A DNA stretch of 64,000 nucleotides, taken from GCA-001856825 sp049965815. Lineage in GTDB: Archaea; Thermoplasmatota; Thermoplasmata; Thermoplasmatales; GCA-001856825. Of this stretch, positions 53,099 through 62,169 are shown in pieces. Position numbers and translations under genes: made by a program. The stretch lies in contig JBMFVV010000005.1 of NCBI GenBank assembly GCA_049965815.1, forward strand, positions 1-64,000, read 5' to 3'. The notes beneath the pieces are model-generated. The model did no database searches, was not told where the DNA came from, and saw only the letters and a program-made list of their open reading frames with translations. Each line of letters opens with the position of its first letter. The first letter of the stretch is position 1.

Positions 53099-54030
53099 GA
53101 TATCCGCACCTCTTTGTCTACACTGGAGATAATAAGCACGAAGGCAGCTATCATTACCGGAAGTACTAGAAATGAGAAAATGAGTAGGAATGAAATCGTC
53201 GCGCCGCTCGCATTCCTTGCAATGACAGACATCACGGCCAAGATTACAATCAGGAACAGGGGAAAGGCGACTCCTATCGTGACATAAGTTTCAGCGAAAA
53301 CTGAAACGCTCTCCGAGTTCTTCTTTATGGATACCCTCAGCATATTCTGGTACTCCATCGCCTTGTTTACGAAGTATGGTTTCAGCCTCGCACCGGCAGC
53401 GGATGCCGTCACTGCACCCTGGAGGAATTTCTGCCACTCTACAGATGGACTCTTCCTTGCAACTTCCTCTATTGCGCTGAAAATGTCCATTCCCAGCAGT
53501 TCTGTACGATTCGCTATCTTGGAAGCTTCCCTGCTGACTTCCCCATATTCTTTCATCTTCGACAGTTTCGACATTATCGTGCTTATGGGTACGTCTGCAT
53601 TCGACATTGCCGATATGAAGGCAAGAGCAGATCCAAGATTTTCATCTATCTTTTTTCCTCTTGAAGATGACCTCATTTGTGGTATGTAAAACCCAATTCC
53701 GGTGACGAGAATGATTGAGGCGGGTATTGAAAGGGCAACTAAAACGGGTTGAAATTTCAGGAAGTACGCAACCAACGTCAACATAGCGAATATTATTCCT
53801 ACGATGAGAATAGAAAACAGGACTTCGCTTGAGTATGCGGTTGATGTCATTTCTATCTCTGCCTTGTCTAGTTGCGTCTGTAAATTCTCCAGGAGTTCTG
53901 AACTTTTATTCCTGAAAAAAGAGGAAAATAATTTCTCTGATATTTTTAGGAAAGCACTCTCTCTGTTTGAAGCAGCAGCATCCCTTGGTCTTAATTTTTT
54001 TTGATCTTCATAACTTAGCTGTTCAGGCAT
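53095..54030 (-). CDS. TadB/FlaJ-type pilus platform protein
   Basis: About 311 aa from ATG 54030, chosen because GGAGGGG precedes it and MPEQLSYEDQKKL is a natural start. The T2SSF domain is around FISAMSNADVPISTIMSKL, flanked by hydrophobic helix pairs (near 75-125 and 245-310). It overlaps the end of ATPase 1 by 8 nt. Together with the next gene it would form a two-protein platform as in Tad pili. Confidence 0.87.
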   Translation of the reverse strand: MPEQLSYEDQKKLRPRDAAASNRESAFLKISEKLFSSFFRNKSSELLENLQTQLDKAEIEMTSTAYSSEVLFSILIVGIIFAMLTLVAYFLKFQPVLVALSIPASIILVTGIGFYIPQMRSSSRGKKIDENLGSALAFISAMSNADVPISTIMSKLSKMKEYGEVSREASKIANRTELLGMDIFSAIEEVARKSPSVEWQKFLQGAVTASAAGARLKPYFVNKAMEYQNMLRVSIKKNSESVSVFAETYVTIGVAFPLFLIVILAVMSVIARNASGATISFLLIFSFLVLPVMIAAFVLIISSVDKEVRIS

Positions 54031-55582
54031 CGGTACCCCTCCTGCTGTCCGTTGACAGTGCAACTTCAGAGTAGACCTTTTCAGGGTCCTGATAATACCT
54101 CCTTAGATATTTCCACATTTCACTGTAGCCAGTTACATTTTGTTTTGCGAGAAATTTCAGTATTTCTTTCCTCCTTTTGAACTCTTCAGTCAGGCCTTCA
54201 AGAATGGCTGACTCCCCTGTCATAACTATCTTGTCAACCGTCTGGTTCCAGGAGAAGATCGTGTTGAATGTGATCTCATTTGTCTCAGAATCTATCTGTA
54301 TGATCTCTGATACATCAGTTAGTCTCCTCTTTGTCGTTCCATCTGCCCTGACAAGTGACTGTCTGACCACGATGTTTATTGACGGCAGCATTGTCCTTGG
54401 GATGTTTAGAGGTTGACTCTCCAACCTTGTTATCATGTTCTCCACCGACTCCGCGTGCATTGTAGTAAGTGTTGTCTGCCCCATTGTCATTGCCTGGAAC
54501 AGGTTGTAAGCTTCCTTCCCTCTTACTTCCCCTACCAGCATATAATCCGGTCTCTGCCTCAGTGCACTTACTAGCAGGTCAAACATGTCGATCTCACCTG
54601 CTGATTTTCCTGATATGAACCTTCCCTCGCCAACTCCAACTCTCGTCACGGCTCCGATCCAGTTTTTATGAGGTATGTTTATCTCCTTTGTATCTTCGAT
54701 ACTGACTATCTTTGACGATGGTGGGATGAATAGAGAGATAGCATTGAGCGTTGAAGTTTTCCCGACACCAGTCCCCCCGATTATGATTATGTTCTTGCCA
54801 TGCTCGATTGCAAGCCAGAGATATGCAATTAGATCAGATGAAGCCGTATCCATGACAACTAAATCTATTGGAGTTAGCGGAATATGTTTGAATAATCTGA
54901 TGGAAAACGTTCCGCCTCTTGCTGTCACTTCATGCCCGAACGTTGCATTTATCCTGTTGCCCTCCGGAGTCGTTGCATCCAGTATTGGGTCAGATATGGA
55001 TATTTGCTTGTTTCCCTTCTGAGCAAGGAGCACTATGAAGTTGTTTAACTCCCTGTCGCTTTCAAATTTAACATTTGTCTTTAGGTTCTGGTACTTCTTG
55101 TGGTAGACGTATATTGGAATATTTACGCCGTCACAAGATATGTCCTCTATATTGCTATCGTTCATTATGGCGTCAATCTTGCCGTATCCCAGGAACTCAC
55201 TTGTGAGTATATAGTGAATTTGGCCCAGTGATTGGTCGCCAATCCTTTTCCCCCTCCCAAGAAAGTACATTTCAATTTCTCTTCTTATGTAACTCTCGAT
55301 CTCCTTCCTTTCCGGAGATGAGGGGATTTCCCCTATATCGCTGAGTAATGCTTTCCTCAGTTCTTCCATTTCCTCAATCCCTTCTCTTCCTAATTCAGCA
55401 TCTACCAGACGGTATAGCATTCTCGCAGTCTTAATGTCTCTGCGTATCTCAACCGTCACGTACTGATTGATAGGATATGTTTCTACTAACTCTAGATCAG
55501 CATCGCTATTCGTTACGCTACCGCCTTCTTTATAATTGATGGCGGGAAAAGAAATCTTACCATCGGGAGGATAGCGGTGCAC
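54023..55582 (-). CDS. Type II/IV secretion (pilus) ATPase 1
   Basis: 519 aa, same family as ATPase 2 and clearly homologous to it throughout: Walker A IIIIGGTGVGKTSTLNAI, IEDTKEINIPHKNW, YMLVGEVRGKEAY and LTTMHAESVENM. It opens the minus-strand pilus operon (ATPase 1, TadB, TadC, ATPase 2, pilin-like). Two ATPases in one such operon suggest one for extension and another for retraction, or two heteromeric partners; unproved. Confidence 0.9.
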   Translation of the reverse strand: MHRYPPDGKISFPAINYKEGGSVTNSDADLELVETYPINQYVTVEIRRDIKTARMLYRLVDAELGREGIEEMEELRKALLSDIGEIPSSPERKEIESYIRREIEMYFLGRGKRIGDQSLGQIHYILTSEFLGYGKIDAIMNDSNIEDISCDGVNIPIYVYHKKYQNLKTNVKFESDRELNNFIVLLAQKGNKQISISDPILDATTPEGNRINATFGHEVTARGGTFSIRLFKHIPLTPIDLVVMDTASSDLIAYLWLAIEHGKNIIIIGGTGVGKTSTLNAISLFIPPSSKIVSIEDTKEINIPHKNWIGAVTRVGVGEGRFISGKSAGEIDMFDLLVSALRQRPDYMLVGEVRGKEAYNLFQAMTMGQTTLTTMHAESVENMITRLESQPLNIPRTMLPSINIVVRQSLVRADGTTKRRLTDVSEIIQIDSETNEITFNTIFSWNQTVDKIVMTGESAILEGLTEEFKRRKEILKFLAKQNVTGYSEMWKYLRRYYQDPEKVYSEVALSTDSRRGTDA

Positions 55583-55621
55583 ATTGTTTATTTACACTTA
55601 GAATAAATATTGTTTTGCTCT

Positions 55622-57940
55622 TCAGAAAAAATCCTCTAGGGTGCTCTTTCGTCTTACCTCTGCCGTCTTTAGTGATGACTCGTCCACATTGAATACTTCA
55701 GTTATCCTTGAAAGAGTCTGTGCAACTCTGTCTGCATAGTACTCGTAATCTGGTTTGTATTCGAATGGTACATTCGGTATGTAAGGTTCAACCACCTGAG
55801 GCCTCTTTTTGCTGTCAACAACAATCCATGAAACTTTCATTCCCGGGATGAACTCCCGACCCATCTTCATCAACTTCCTAGCTGCCTGCACGTTGGCCAG
55901 AGAATCCATTTCCTTATAGAATTCAAAATCCTTTACAGACCTGGATATTACGAGTTTATCTGCCTCCACTCTCCCCTCTCTTACGTCTGAAATTATTTCC
56001 TTGGCACGCCTGAGTGCTCCGTTAACGTCTCTGTCAAGAATGTGATTGAATATCTCCATCAGTGCATCTGACTGCAAGTCGAATGAATCTGTCCTCCTTA
56101 TCTCATACCCTCTCACAACCATATTACCTGCTTCCTGCTTGGGGAACAATATCTTGCCGGCGTACCTCTTCTTAGCACCATGTGAGAACAACGGATCGAG
56201 GACCCTCTCTACCTCTATTATGATACCCAGCTTCTTAAATATCTCCTCCTTCAACCCGTTTGACAACTGCAATGCTTCATCTACCGTCGCCTTCCCAGTC
56301 TTTATGAATATTGAGTCTGTATCCCCATATACTACCTGTATGCCATTACTTGTAAAATCTGATATGATCCCCTTGATTGTATCCCTGGCGAAAGCTGTTA
56401 TGCTGGACCCAATATTCTGATCTGTGAAACGGTAAAAGCTGGATGCAAATACTCCGTAAAATGAATTCATAAGAACCTTTACCTGACTCTGCATGCTGTC
56501 TAAATACCTCCTCTTGTCAGGGTCCTTTTCCTTCTTCATTAAGTCCTTATACCCATCCCTGGTCTTCATCAATTTCTCCAATAGTTCTGGAATCAGGCCC
56601 CTCCTCACCTCAGGACTCAGGAACCTAGTACCGTTTGGAGAAACTATCTCTCCATCAGGGGACATAGTGGTAAAACAGATGTTGTATTTTATCATAAGGC
56701 TCGGATACATACTCTTGAAGTCCATTACTGCAACCATGTCATAAAGTCCAGGTTCAATTGAATGAACGTAGCCTCCTTCAATCTTCTCAGCATTCTGGTT
56801 GACAAAATTGTTCATGGGAACTGCTATCTTTCTCCTGTCAGCCTCCCTAATCACTAGCGAATCTATGAGGGTGGAATTTCCCGAGTTGAACACGTCGTCC
56901 AGCGGGATCATTGCAACAGTGCTCATGTTCTCGTACTTTTCTATTACGTCTATCTTTTCCAGTATCTTCAGGGCTAGAAGGGAGTCCCTTATGCAGTACT
57001 TTATCACCCTGTCCCTGTCACGCTCCCACTCCTGCTCGATGCTGAGCCTGTCCACATCTCCCTTTGCCTCCCCTAGAAGTTCCTGAGACACATATGCCAG
57101 TGTCTCCTGCTTTGGATGTATCTCCCGCTTCACGTTCCACCATGCATCTGCAACCACCCTGCCATGAATTCTCCAGAACTGGTCCTGTATCCTCTGAGGG
57201 GTAGTTATATCCCTTCCAAGATACATGGAAATGTTCTCCTTGTTTGCCAGTTTTTCAAGAAATGGAAGATCGTACCCATCAATGTTATATCCAGTTATTA
57301 TGTCAGGATCTTCCTTCCGGATAGTCGTTAGGAACTTCTCCAGTATATCTCTTGGTTCCCCGTATATCGCACCATCCTCATACTTCCCCTTGAAACTTGT
57401 GGTATAACCTATGACGTAAAGCTTCTGGTCCTTTATGCTGTTCTCAATGTCGAAGCTTAATATCTTGATAGGCGGGAGAAAATCGGTTGTTCTCTCCAGG
57501 TTATCAGCAACTATCACGTGATCCACGGAGAATTTATCACTCTTTATCTCCGTTCCGTTGAACCTTATGCAGCTTCCAAGGTCAAAGTCGTAGAAGAACC
57601 TGAAGTGAAACGGTATATCTGCTGCGAGCACTCTGTTAGCTTCCGTGATGTACTTTCTGAATTCAGGAACTCTCCAAGGTGACTTGCACGTGAATTTGAC
57701 AGCCTTTCTTTCCGTGCCCTTGTACCAGAGATTGACTTCTTCTATGCTGACCATTTCATCGACTGACTTCAGCCTCTTGATCTCATCTTCCCTTGGTTCA
57801 ATCGCAAAGAAATAAGGCAGGAACTTCTTGTAAAGGACTGCAAACGATTCACCATTTCTGTTTCTTCCAAATATCTCAATGACGGGTAACCCATTTTCAT
57901 TATAATACGACGAAGTGATTACCCTGATTTCATCTTCCAT
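55622..57940 (-). CDS. polB: Family-B DNA polymerase
   Basis: 772 aa from ATG 57940; AAGTATATTTG (about 57965-57975, minus strand) lies about 27 nt upstream and excludes the longer frame from 57964. Exonuclease motifs LSFDIENS, DIITGYNIDGYDLP and YCIRDSLLAL, and polymerase motifs DFKSMYPSLMIKYN, KVLMNSFYGVFASS and VVYGDTDSIF are all intact, so both polymerisation and proofreading are expected. Normal length, no intein, in contrast to many archaeal polB genes. Confidence 0.95.
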   Translation of the reverse strand: MEDEIRVITSSYYNENGLPVIEIFGRNRNGESFAVLYKKFLPYFFAIEPREDEIKRLKSVDEMVSIEEVNLWYKGTERKAVKFTCKSPWRVPEFRKYITEANRVLAADIPFHFRFFYDFDLGSCIRFNGTEIKSDKFSVDHVIVADNLERTTDFLPPIKILSFDIENSIKDQKLYVIGYTTSFKGKYEDGAIYGEPRDILEKFLTTIRKEDPDIITGYNIDGYDLPFLEKLANKENISMYLGRDITTPQRIQDQFWRIHGRVVADAWWNVKREIHPKQETLAYVSQELLGEAKGDVDRLSIEQEWERDRDRVIKYCIRDSLLALKILEKIDVIEKYENMSTVAMIPLDDVFNSGNSTLIDSLVIREADRRKIAVPMNNFVNQNAEKIEGGYVHSIEPGLYDMVAVMDFKSMYPSLMIKYNICFTTMSPDGEIVSPNGTRFLSPEVRRGLIPELLEKLMKTRDGYKDLMKKEKDPDKRRYLDSMQSQVKVLMNSFYGVFASSFYRFTDQNIGSSITAFARDTIKGIISDFTSNGIQVVYGDTDSIFIKTGKATVDEALQLSNGLKEEIFKKLGIIIEVERVLDPLFSHGAKKRYAGKILFPKQEAGNMVVRGYEIRRTDSFDLQSDALMEIFNHILDRDVNGALRRAKEIISDVREGRVEADKLVISRSVKDFEFYKEMDSLANVQAARKLMKMGREFIPGMKVSWIVVDSKKRPQVVEPYIPNVPFEYKPDYEYYADRVAQTLSRITEVFNVDESSLKTAEVRRKSTLEDFF

Positions 57941-58075
57941 TGACCAACCATGAAGTCTTTTCAAATATACTTTATTGGACCAATTTCATACTGTCCGGAT
58001 TCTGTTCTCAGCCATTTTAAATACTATGGCAAGCGTGGTTCAAAAAAGATTAATATCCTCAGAGAAATAAGAGAT

Positions 58076-59707
58076 ATGCGTTATGTAGTCGTTACGGGGG
58101 GGGTTATTTCTGGGATTGGGAAGGGAACAATAACGTCCTCACTGGCATACATCTTAAGGGAAAGAAATTACAAGGTTGACATTGTCAAGATAGACCCATA
58201 CATCAACTACGATGCGGGTACTATGAACCCATACCAGCACGGAGAAGTTTTTGTGCTGAGCGATGGAACGGAAACAGACCTTGATCTTGGTAATTATGAA
58301 AGGTTCCTCAGCAGGAATCTTAAGAGCGGAAATAACCTCACCACTGGAAAGGTTTACAAATGGGTCATAGAGAAGGAAAGGAGGGGAGACTTTCTTGGAA
58401 GCACTGTCCAGATCATCCCTCATGTCACTGATGAGATCAAGAGGAGGATCAGGTCCATCGGGCTTGAGGACAATTCCGACATAGTCCTGATAGAGGTTGG
58501 AGGTGTGGTGGGTGATATCGAATCTATGCCCTTCCTTGAGGCACTTCGCCAGATGAGACTCGAGGAAGATGGAAAGATATTCTTTATTCATGTTACATAT
58601 GTGCCAACGCTCAGGAGCGTAGGTGAGCCGAAGACAAAACCCACACAGCACAGTGTCAAAGAATTGAGGTCAATCGGTATACAGCCAGATGCGATCATAG
58701 CAAGAAGCGAAACTGAGCTCGATAGGGATCTAAAGGAGAAGATAGCTCTGTTCACCCAGGTTGATGAAAAGGCTGTTATCAGCGTGCCTGATGTGGGAGA
58801 CATTTTCACTATGCCGTTGTTGTTGAACGACACCGTTCTTCCAAATTATATCCTGGAAAAGATGGGACTGAAACCTAACGAGTCGAAGATGGAGTTCTGG
58901 AGAGGTATAGTGGCAAACATCAAAAAACCGTCACACTACGTCACTATAGGCGTTGTTGGAAAATATGTACAGATAAAGGATTCGTATATTTCCAATGAAC
59001 ACTCATTCATGCACGTGACTGGAAAGACAGGAATAGGTGTCAAGCTGAAATGGATCAATTCAGAGAAGGAGGAACACATAGAAGAAATGCTGGGCGATGT
59101 GGATGGCGTCCTCATTCCCTGGGGTTATGGGCCGAGGGGAACAGAGGGAAAGATCAGGGCAATCAAATTCGCGAGAGAAAATAATGTCCCCCTACTTGGC
59201 ATATGCTTCGGATTTCAACTGACTGTAGTGGAGTTTGCAAGAAATGTTCTCGGGATGGAAGGGGCCAATTCGAGTGAGCTGAATCCTGATACAAAATATC
59301 CTGTCATAGACCTTTTGCCGGAACAGGTTGGACTCACTGACAAAGGAGGAACGATGAGGCTTGGTGACACGAAAGTTATCATAAAGAAGGGCACTAAGGC
59401 TTATGAGCTCTACGGAAAGGAAGAGGTTTACGAAAGGCACAGGCACAGATATGAAGTCAACCCGAAATATATAGACTCTTTCGAGAAAAATGGAATGCAT
59501 TTTTCTGCGACAGATGAAAGTGGCACTAGGATGGAAATCCTTGAATTGGAAGGACATCCATTCTTCATGGGCTCCCAGTTCCATGCAGAGTTTATAAGTA
59601 GACCAGAGAAACCCTCAATATTGCACGAGGCACTCGTGCTCGCAGCGTCTAAATATAATAACATTCGCAGAAAGAAATTTATAGAACAGGAAAAATTTGC
59701 GAAATAG
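58076..59707 (+). CDS. pyrG: CTP synthase
   Basis: 543 aa from ATG 58076, where the family's VVVTGGVISGIGKGTITSS begins; the open frame upstream is not used. The glutaminase half has the nucleophile Cys in LLGICFGFQL and the His-Glu end in GSQFHAEFIS (the usual His-Pro-Glu appears as His-Ala-Glu). It makes CTP from UTP with glutamine. TTTTAAATACTATGG near 58014-58028 is a TATA candidate. Confidence 0.95.
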   Translation: MRYVVVTGGVISGIGKGTITSSLAYILRERNYKVDIVKIDPYINYDAGTMNPYQHGEVFVLSDGTETDLDLGNYERFLSRNLKSGNNLTTGKVYKWVIEKERRGDFLGSTVQIIPHVTDEIKRRIRSIGLEDNSDIVLIEVGGVVGDIESMPFLEALRQMRLEEDGKIFFIHVTYVPTLRSVGEPKTKPTQHSVKELRSIGIQPDAIIARSETELDRDLKEKIALFTQVDEKAVISVPDVGDIFTMPLLLNDTVLPNYILEKMGLKPNESKMEFWRGIVANIKKPSHYVTIGVVGKYVQIKDSYISNEHSFMHVTGKTGIGVKLKWINSEKEEHIEEMLGDVDGVLIPWGYGPRGTEGKIRAIKFARENNVPLLGICFGFQLTVVEFARNVLGMEGANSSELNPDTKYPVIDLLPEQVGLTDKGGTMRLGDTKVIIKKGTKAYELYGKEEVYERHRHRYEVNPKYIDSFEKNGMHFSATDESGTRMEILELEGHPFFMGSQFHAEFISRPEKPSILHEALVLAASKYNNIRRKKFIEQEKFAK

Positions 59708-59737
59708 TTAAATACCGAAAGGATATATTAGTGGCCT

Positions 59738-59953
59738 ATGCCTAATTCTCTCAAAAAAGTAGGTAATGTTCTAGGAGTGAGGGAAGGAAAGTTGATTGCA
59801 AAGTTGGATAGGGAGGTTCAGTTATCGACCAGAATATTTGGAAAGGACGGAAAACCTCTGGGCAAGATATCTAGACTGTTTGGCCCTGTAAAAGCCCCCT
59901 ATATAGCCATAGATTCCAAGGGAGTAATGGCAAAGGAAGTATACGTGAGGTGA
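59738..59953 (+). CDS. gar1: H/ACA RNP protein Gar1
   Basis: 71 aa: KVGNVLGVREGKLIAKLDRE, then FGKDGKPLGKISRLFGPVKAPY, the Gar1 core fold. Gar1 helps the Cbf5 complex make pseudouridine in rRNA. It lies before tfb, as in many archaea, with 4 nt between them. GTTAAATACC near 59707 lies about 26 nt before the ATG. Confidence 0.92.
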   Translation: MPNSLKKVGNVLGVREGKLIAKLDREVQLSTRIFGKDGKPLGKISRLFGPVKAPYIAIDSKGVMAKEVYVR

Positions 59954-59957
59954 AAGA

Positions 59958-60908
59958 ATGGTGGAAGGAGAAAGTAAAAAGAGTAAGAAAGACCTATTCG
60001 AGGAAGTAACCAAGTGCCCAGAGTGTGGTTCCACTCACCTAGTCAGGGACTACGAGAGGGGGGAACTAGTTTGCCAAGACTGTGGACTTGTCATTGATGA
60101 CAGTTTCATCGATCAGGGACCAGACTGGAGGGCTTTTGATTCAGAGCAATCGGAGGCAAGGGCAAGGACAGGAGCACCAATGACATACACTATCCACGAC
60201 AAAGGACTGAGCACGGAGATATCGTGGAAGAACAAGGATTCCTACGGAAAGAGTATCCCTACTAAGAGCAGAGCGCAACTTTACAGACTCAGGAAGTGGC
60301 AGAGAAGGATCAAGGTTTCCAACGCAGCAGAAAGGAACTTGGCCCAGGCGCTGCAGGAACTTGAAAGAATGGCGTCAAATCTTAGTCTGCCAAAGGATGT
60401 AAGGGAAACCGCGGCAGTCATATATAGGCGGGCAGTAAAAGAAAACATGATAAGGGGCAGATCGATAGAGGGAGTAGTAGCTGGATCAATATACGGAGCT
60501 TGCAGACAGATGGGGGTCCCGAGAACTCTTGAAGAGATTGCTTCTGTGACTAGAATAAAGAAGAAGGAAATAGGAAGGACGTACAGGATGATGAGCAGGA
60601 TCCTACAGCTTGGTATTTTCCCGTCAAGGCCAGAAGACTACATAAATAGGTTCTGCAATAGACTCAGGCTTTCAAACGACGCTAAGAAAAAGGCAATGGA
60701 GATACTTAAACTGGCTGAAAACAGGGATCTGACTTCTGGTAGGGGACCGACTGGAGTCGCGGCTGCTGCAATATACATTGCGAGTATTTCATTGAACGAG
60801 AGAAGAACTCAGAGAGAAGTAGCTGAAGTAGCAGGAGTTACAGAAGTCACGATAAGAAACAGGTACAAGGAACTCACAGAAAAGCTCGGAATAAATGTCG
60901 AGGTCTAA
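59958..60908 (+). CDS. tfb: Transcription initiation factor TFB
   Basis: 316 aa: zinc ribbon CPECGSTHLV...CQDCGLVID (about residues 16-38), B-finger/reader region WRAFDSEQSEARARTGAP, then two cyclin-like repeats (PKDVRETAAVIYRRA and TGVAAAAIYIASISLNERRTQ). It recruits RNA polymerase at TATA-bound TBP. The gene is second in the gar1-tfb pair and complete. Confidence 0.96.
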   Translation: MVEGESKKSKKDLFEEVTKCPECGSTHLVRDYERGELVCQDCGLVIDDSFIDQGPDWRAFDSEQSEARARTGAPMTYTIHDKGLSTEISWKNKDSYGKSIPTKSRAQLYRLRKWQRRIKVSNAAERNLAQALQELERMASNLSLPKDVRETAAVIYRRAVKENMIRGRSIEGVVAGSIYGACRQMGVPRTLEEIASVTRIKKKEIGRTYRMMSRILQLGIFPSRPEDYINRFCNRLRLSNDAKKKAMEILKLAENRDLTSGRGPTGVAAAAIYIASISLNERRTQREVAEVAGVTEVTIRNRYKELTEKLGINVEV

Positions 60909-60945
60909 CCGATAATTTTTATATTTTCTTAACCTATACCGCCTG

Positions 60946-61019
60946 GGGCCCGTAGCTCAGCTCGGTAGAGCATCTGGCTTTTAACCAGGTGGTCGTGGGT
61001 TCGATTCCCACTGGGCCCG
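60946..61019 (+). tRNA. tRNA-Lys (TTT)
   Basis: Acceptor GGGCCCG with TGGGCCC (one G-T pair), discriminator G; D-arm GCTCAGCTCGGTAGAGC; anticodon loop CTTTTAA; T-arm GTGGG-TTCGATT-CCCAC. No intron. TTTTTATATTTTC at 60916-60928 is its TATA element. Confidence 0.95.
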
Positions 61020-61119
61020 TCTTTGCTCATAAGCAAATCCTGATTTCAACGCTCATTGGCTATCAATATAAATCAGTACATTGCTTGAGTCAAAGCAAGT
61101 TCCAATCAGCTTCAGAGAT

Positions 61120-61863
61120 TTACTGTACCGCACTTTCTTTTATTTTTTCGGTGCTACTTGCGCCTATTCTGAATTTTCTAGGATTTGGTTCTTTCCCCGA
61201 AGCTTGCAGCAGACTTACCGCATTGGCATACGTGTGAATTCCACCCGCAGCTTTTATTCCGATGTCCGGATTATACTTAGCCGAGTACTCTGCCATCAGT
61301 CTTACGTTTTCGACCTGTGCACCTGTCTTGTTTCCTAACGATGATGCATATTCTTTATCCTCGAACCCTGTACCTGTCTTTATGAAGTCGGCCCCAGACT
61401 CCATTACAATCTTATAAAGTTCCTTCTTTTCATCAAGCATTGTATATGCGTCCTCGACAATTATCTTGATCAATCTATTGTTACTGTGAGCAGCACTAAC
61501 TACTCTTCTCAGATCCTCTTTCACGACGTCAAACCGTTTTGATTTTACAAATCCAATTTGCACGACTATATCCAACTCTTCTGCCATTTTTGAATACTCA
61601 TTTATCATCATGACCCTTGATTCAGTAGTTCCTCCTCCAAATGGGAAGTCCACTACAACTGCAATTTTAACGTCTAGTTTATTTGAATCAATGATTTCTC
61701 TAGATAATTTTAGGTAGCTAGGTTCAATGCATACGGAATATGTACCGAACTTAACGGCTTCTTCTATTAATTCCCGTATACCTTCTTCTGTCTCAAACGG
61801 CTTTAGTTTTGTATGGTCTATCAGGCCCAGGATTTTCTGAACACTTATAGATTTTTCACTCAT
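61120..61863 (-). CDS. deoC: Deoxyribose-phosphate aldolase
   Basis: 247 aa from ATG 61863 (the frame is open 14 codons further). The fold shows IDHTKLKPFET, the Schiff-base Lys in DFIKTGTGF and the second Lys in IGIKAAGGI. It splits deoxyribose 5-phosphate to acetaldehyde and glyceraldehyde 3-phosphate. It diverges from the sugar-type MFS gene, which suggests a pentose or nucleoside breakdown locus. Confidence 0.94.
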   Translation of the reverse strand: MSEKSISVQKILGLIDHTKLKPFETEEGIRELIEEAVKFGTYSVCIEPSYLKLSREIIDSNKLDVKIAVVVDFPFGGGTTESRVMMINEYSKMAEELDIVVQIGFVKSKRFDVVKEDLRRVVSAAHSNNRLIKIIVEDAYTMLDEKKELYKIVMESGADFIKTGTGFEDKEYASSLGNKTGAQVENVRLMAEYSAKYNPDIGIKAAGGIHTYANAVSLLQASGKEPNPRKFRIGASSTEKIKESAVQ

Positions 61864-62169
61864 CTGCGACTCCCTCCTTAGATAGTATTGTGTTGCATTA
61901 TTCATTCTTTTCTTAATATTTCCCTGTATTCATAATTTTGATTTCACTCCTTCATAATTTGTACCACTGGAATAGTGGCATTTTTCAAGTAACACAAAAA
62001 TTTTCTGATAGAAACTGTCTTGTGGGAAAATTGCAATAAATATCTGTAACTATCGCAAAGCGCAAAGGGTAAACATTAAAGACAGAAAAATGTCTTCTTA
62101 GAGGTAGATATAGCGCAGTATATCCAAAAAATGGCGAAACATTATTATACTATTCGGGAGTTGATTTTT
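61864..62169. other. Divergent promoter region between deoC and the MFS gene
   Basis: No gene. AT-rich with several TATA-like stretches (for instance TTATTATACTATT at about 62143-62155, 20-25 nt before the MFS ATG at 62170). No palindromic operator was recognised. Confidence 0.4.

Noticed and set aside
57950..58075. 42-codon N-terminal extension of CTP synthase
   Set aside because: The family starts at the ATG at 58076, and the extension overlaps the polB promoter region.
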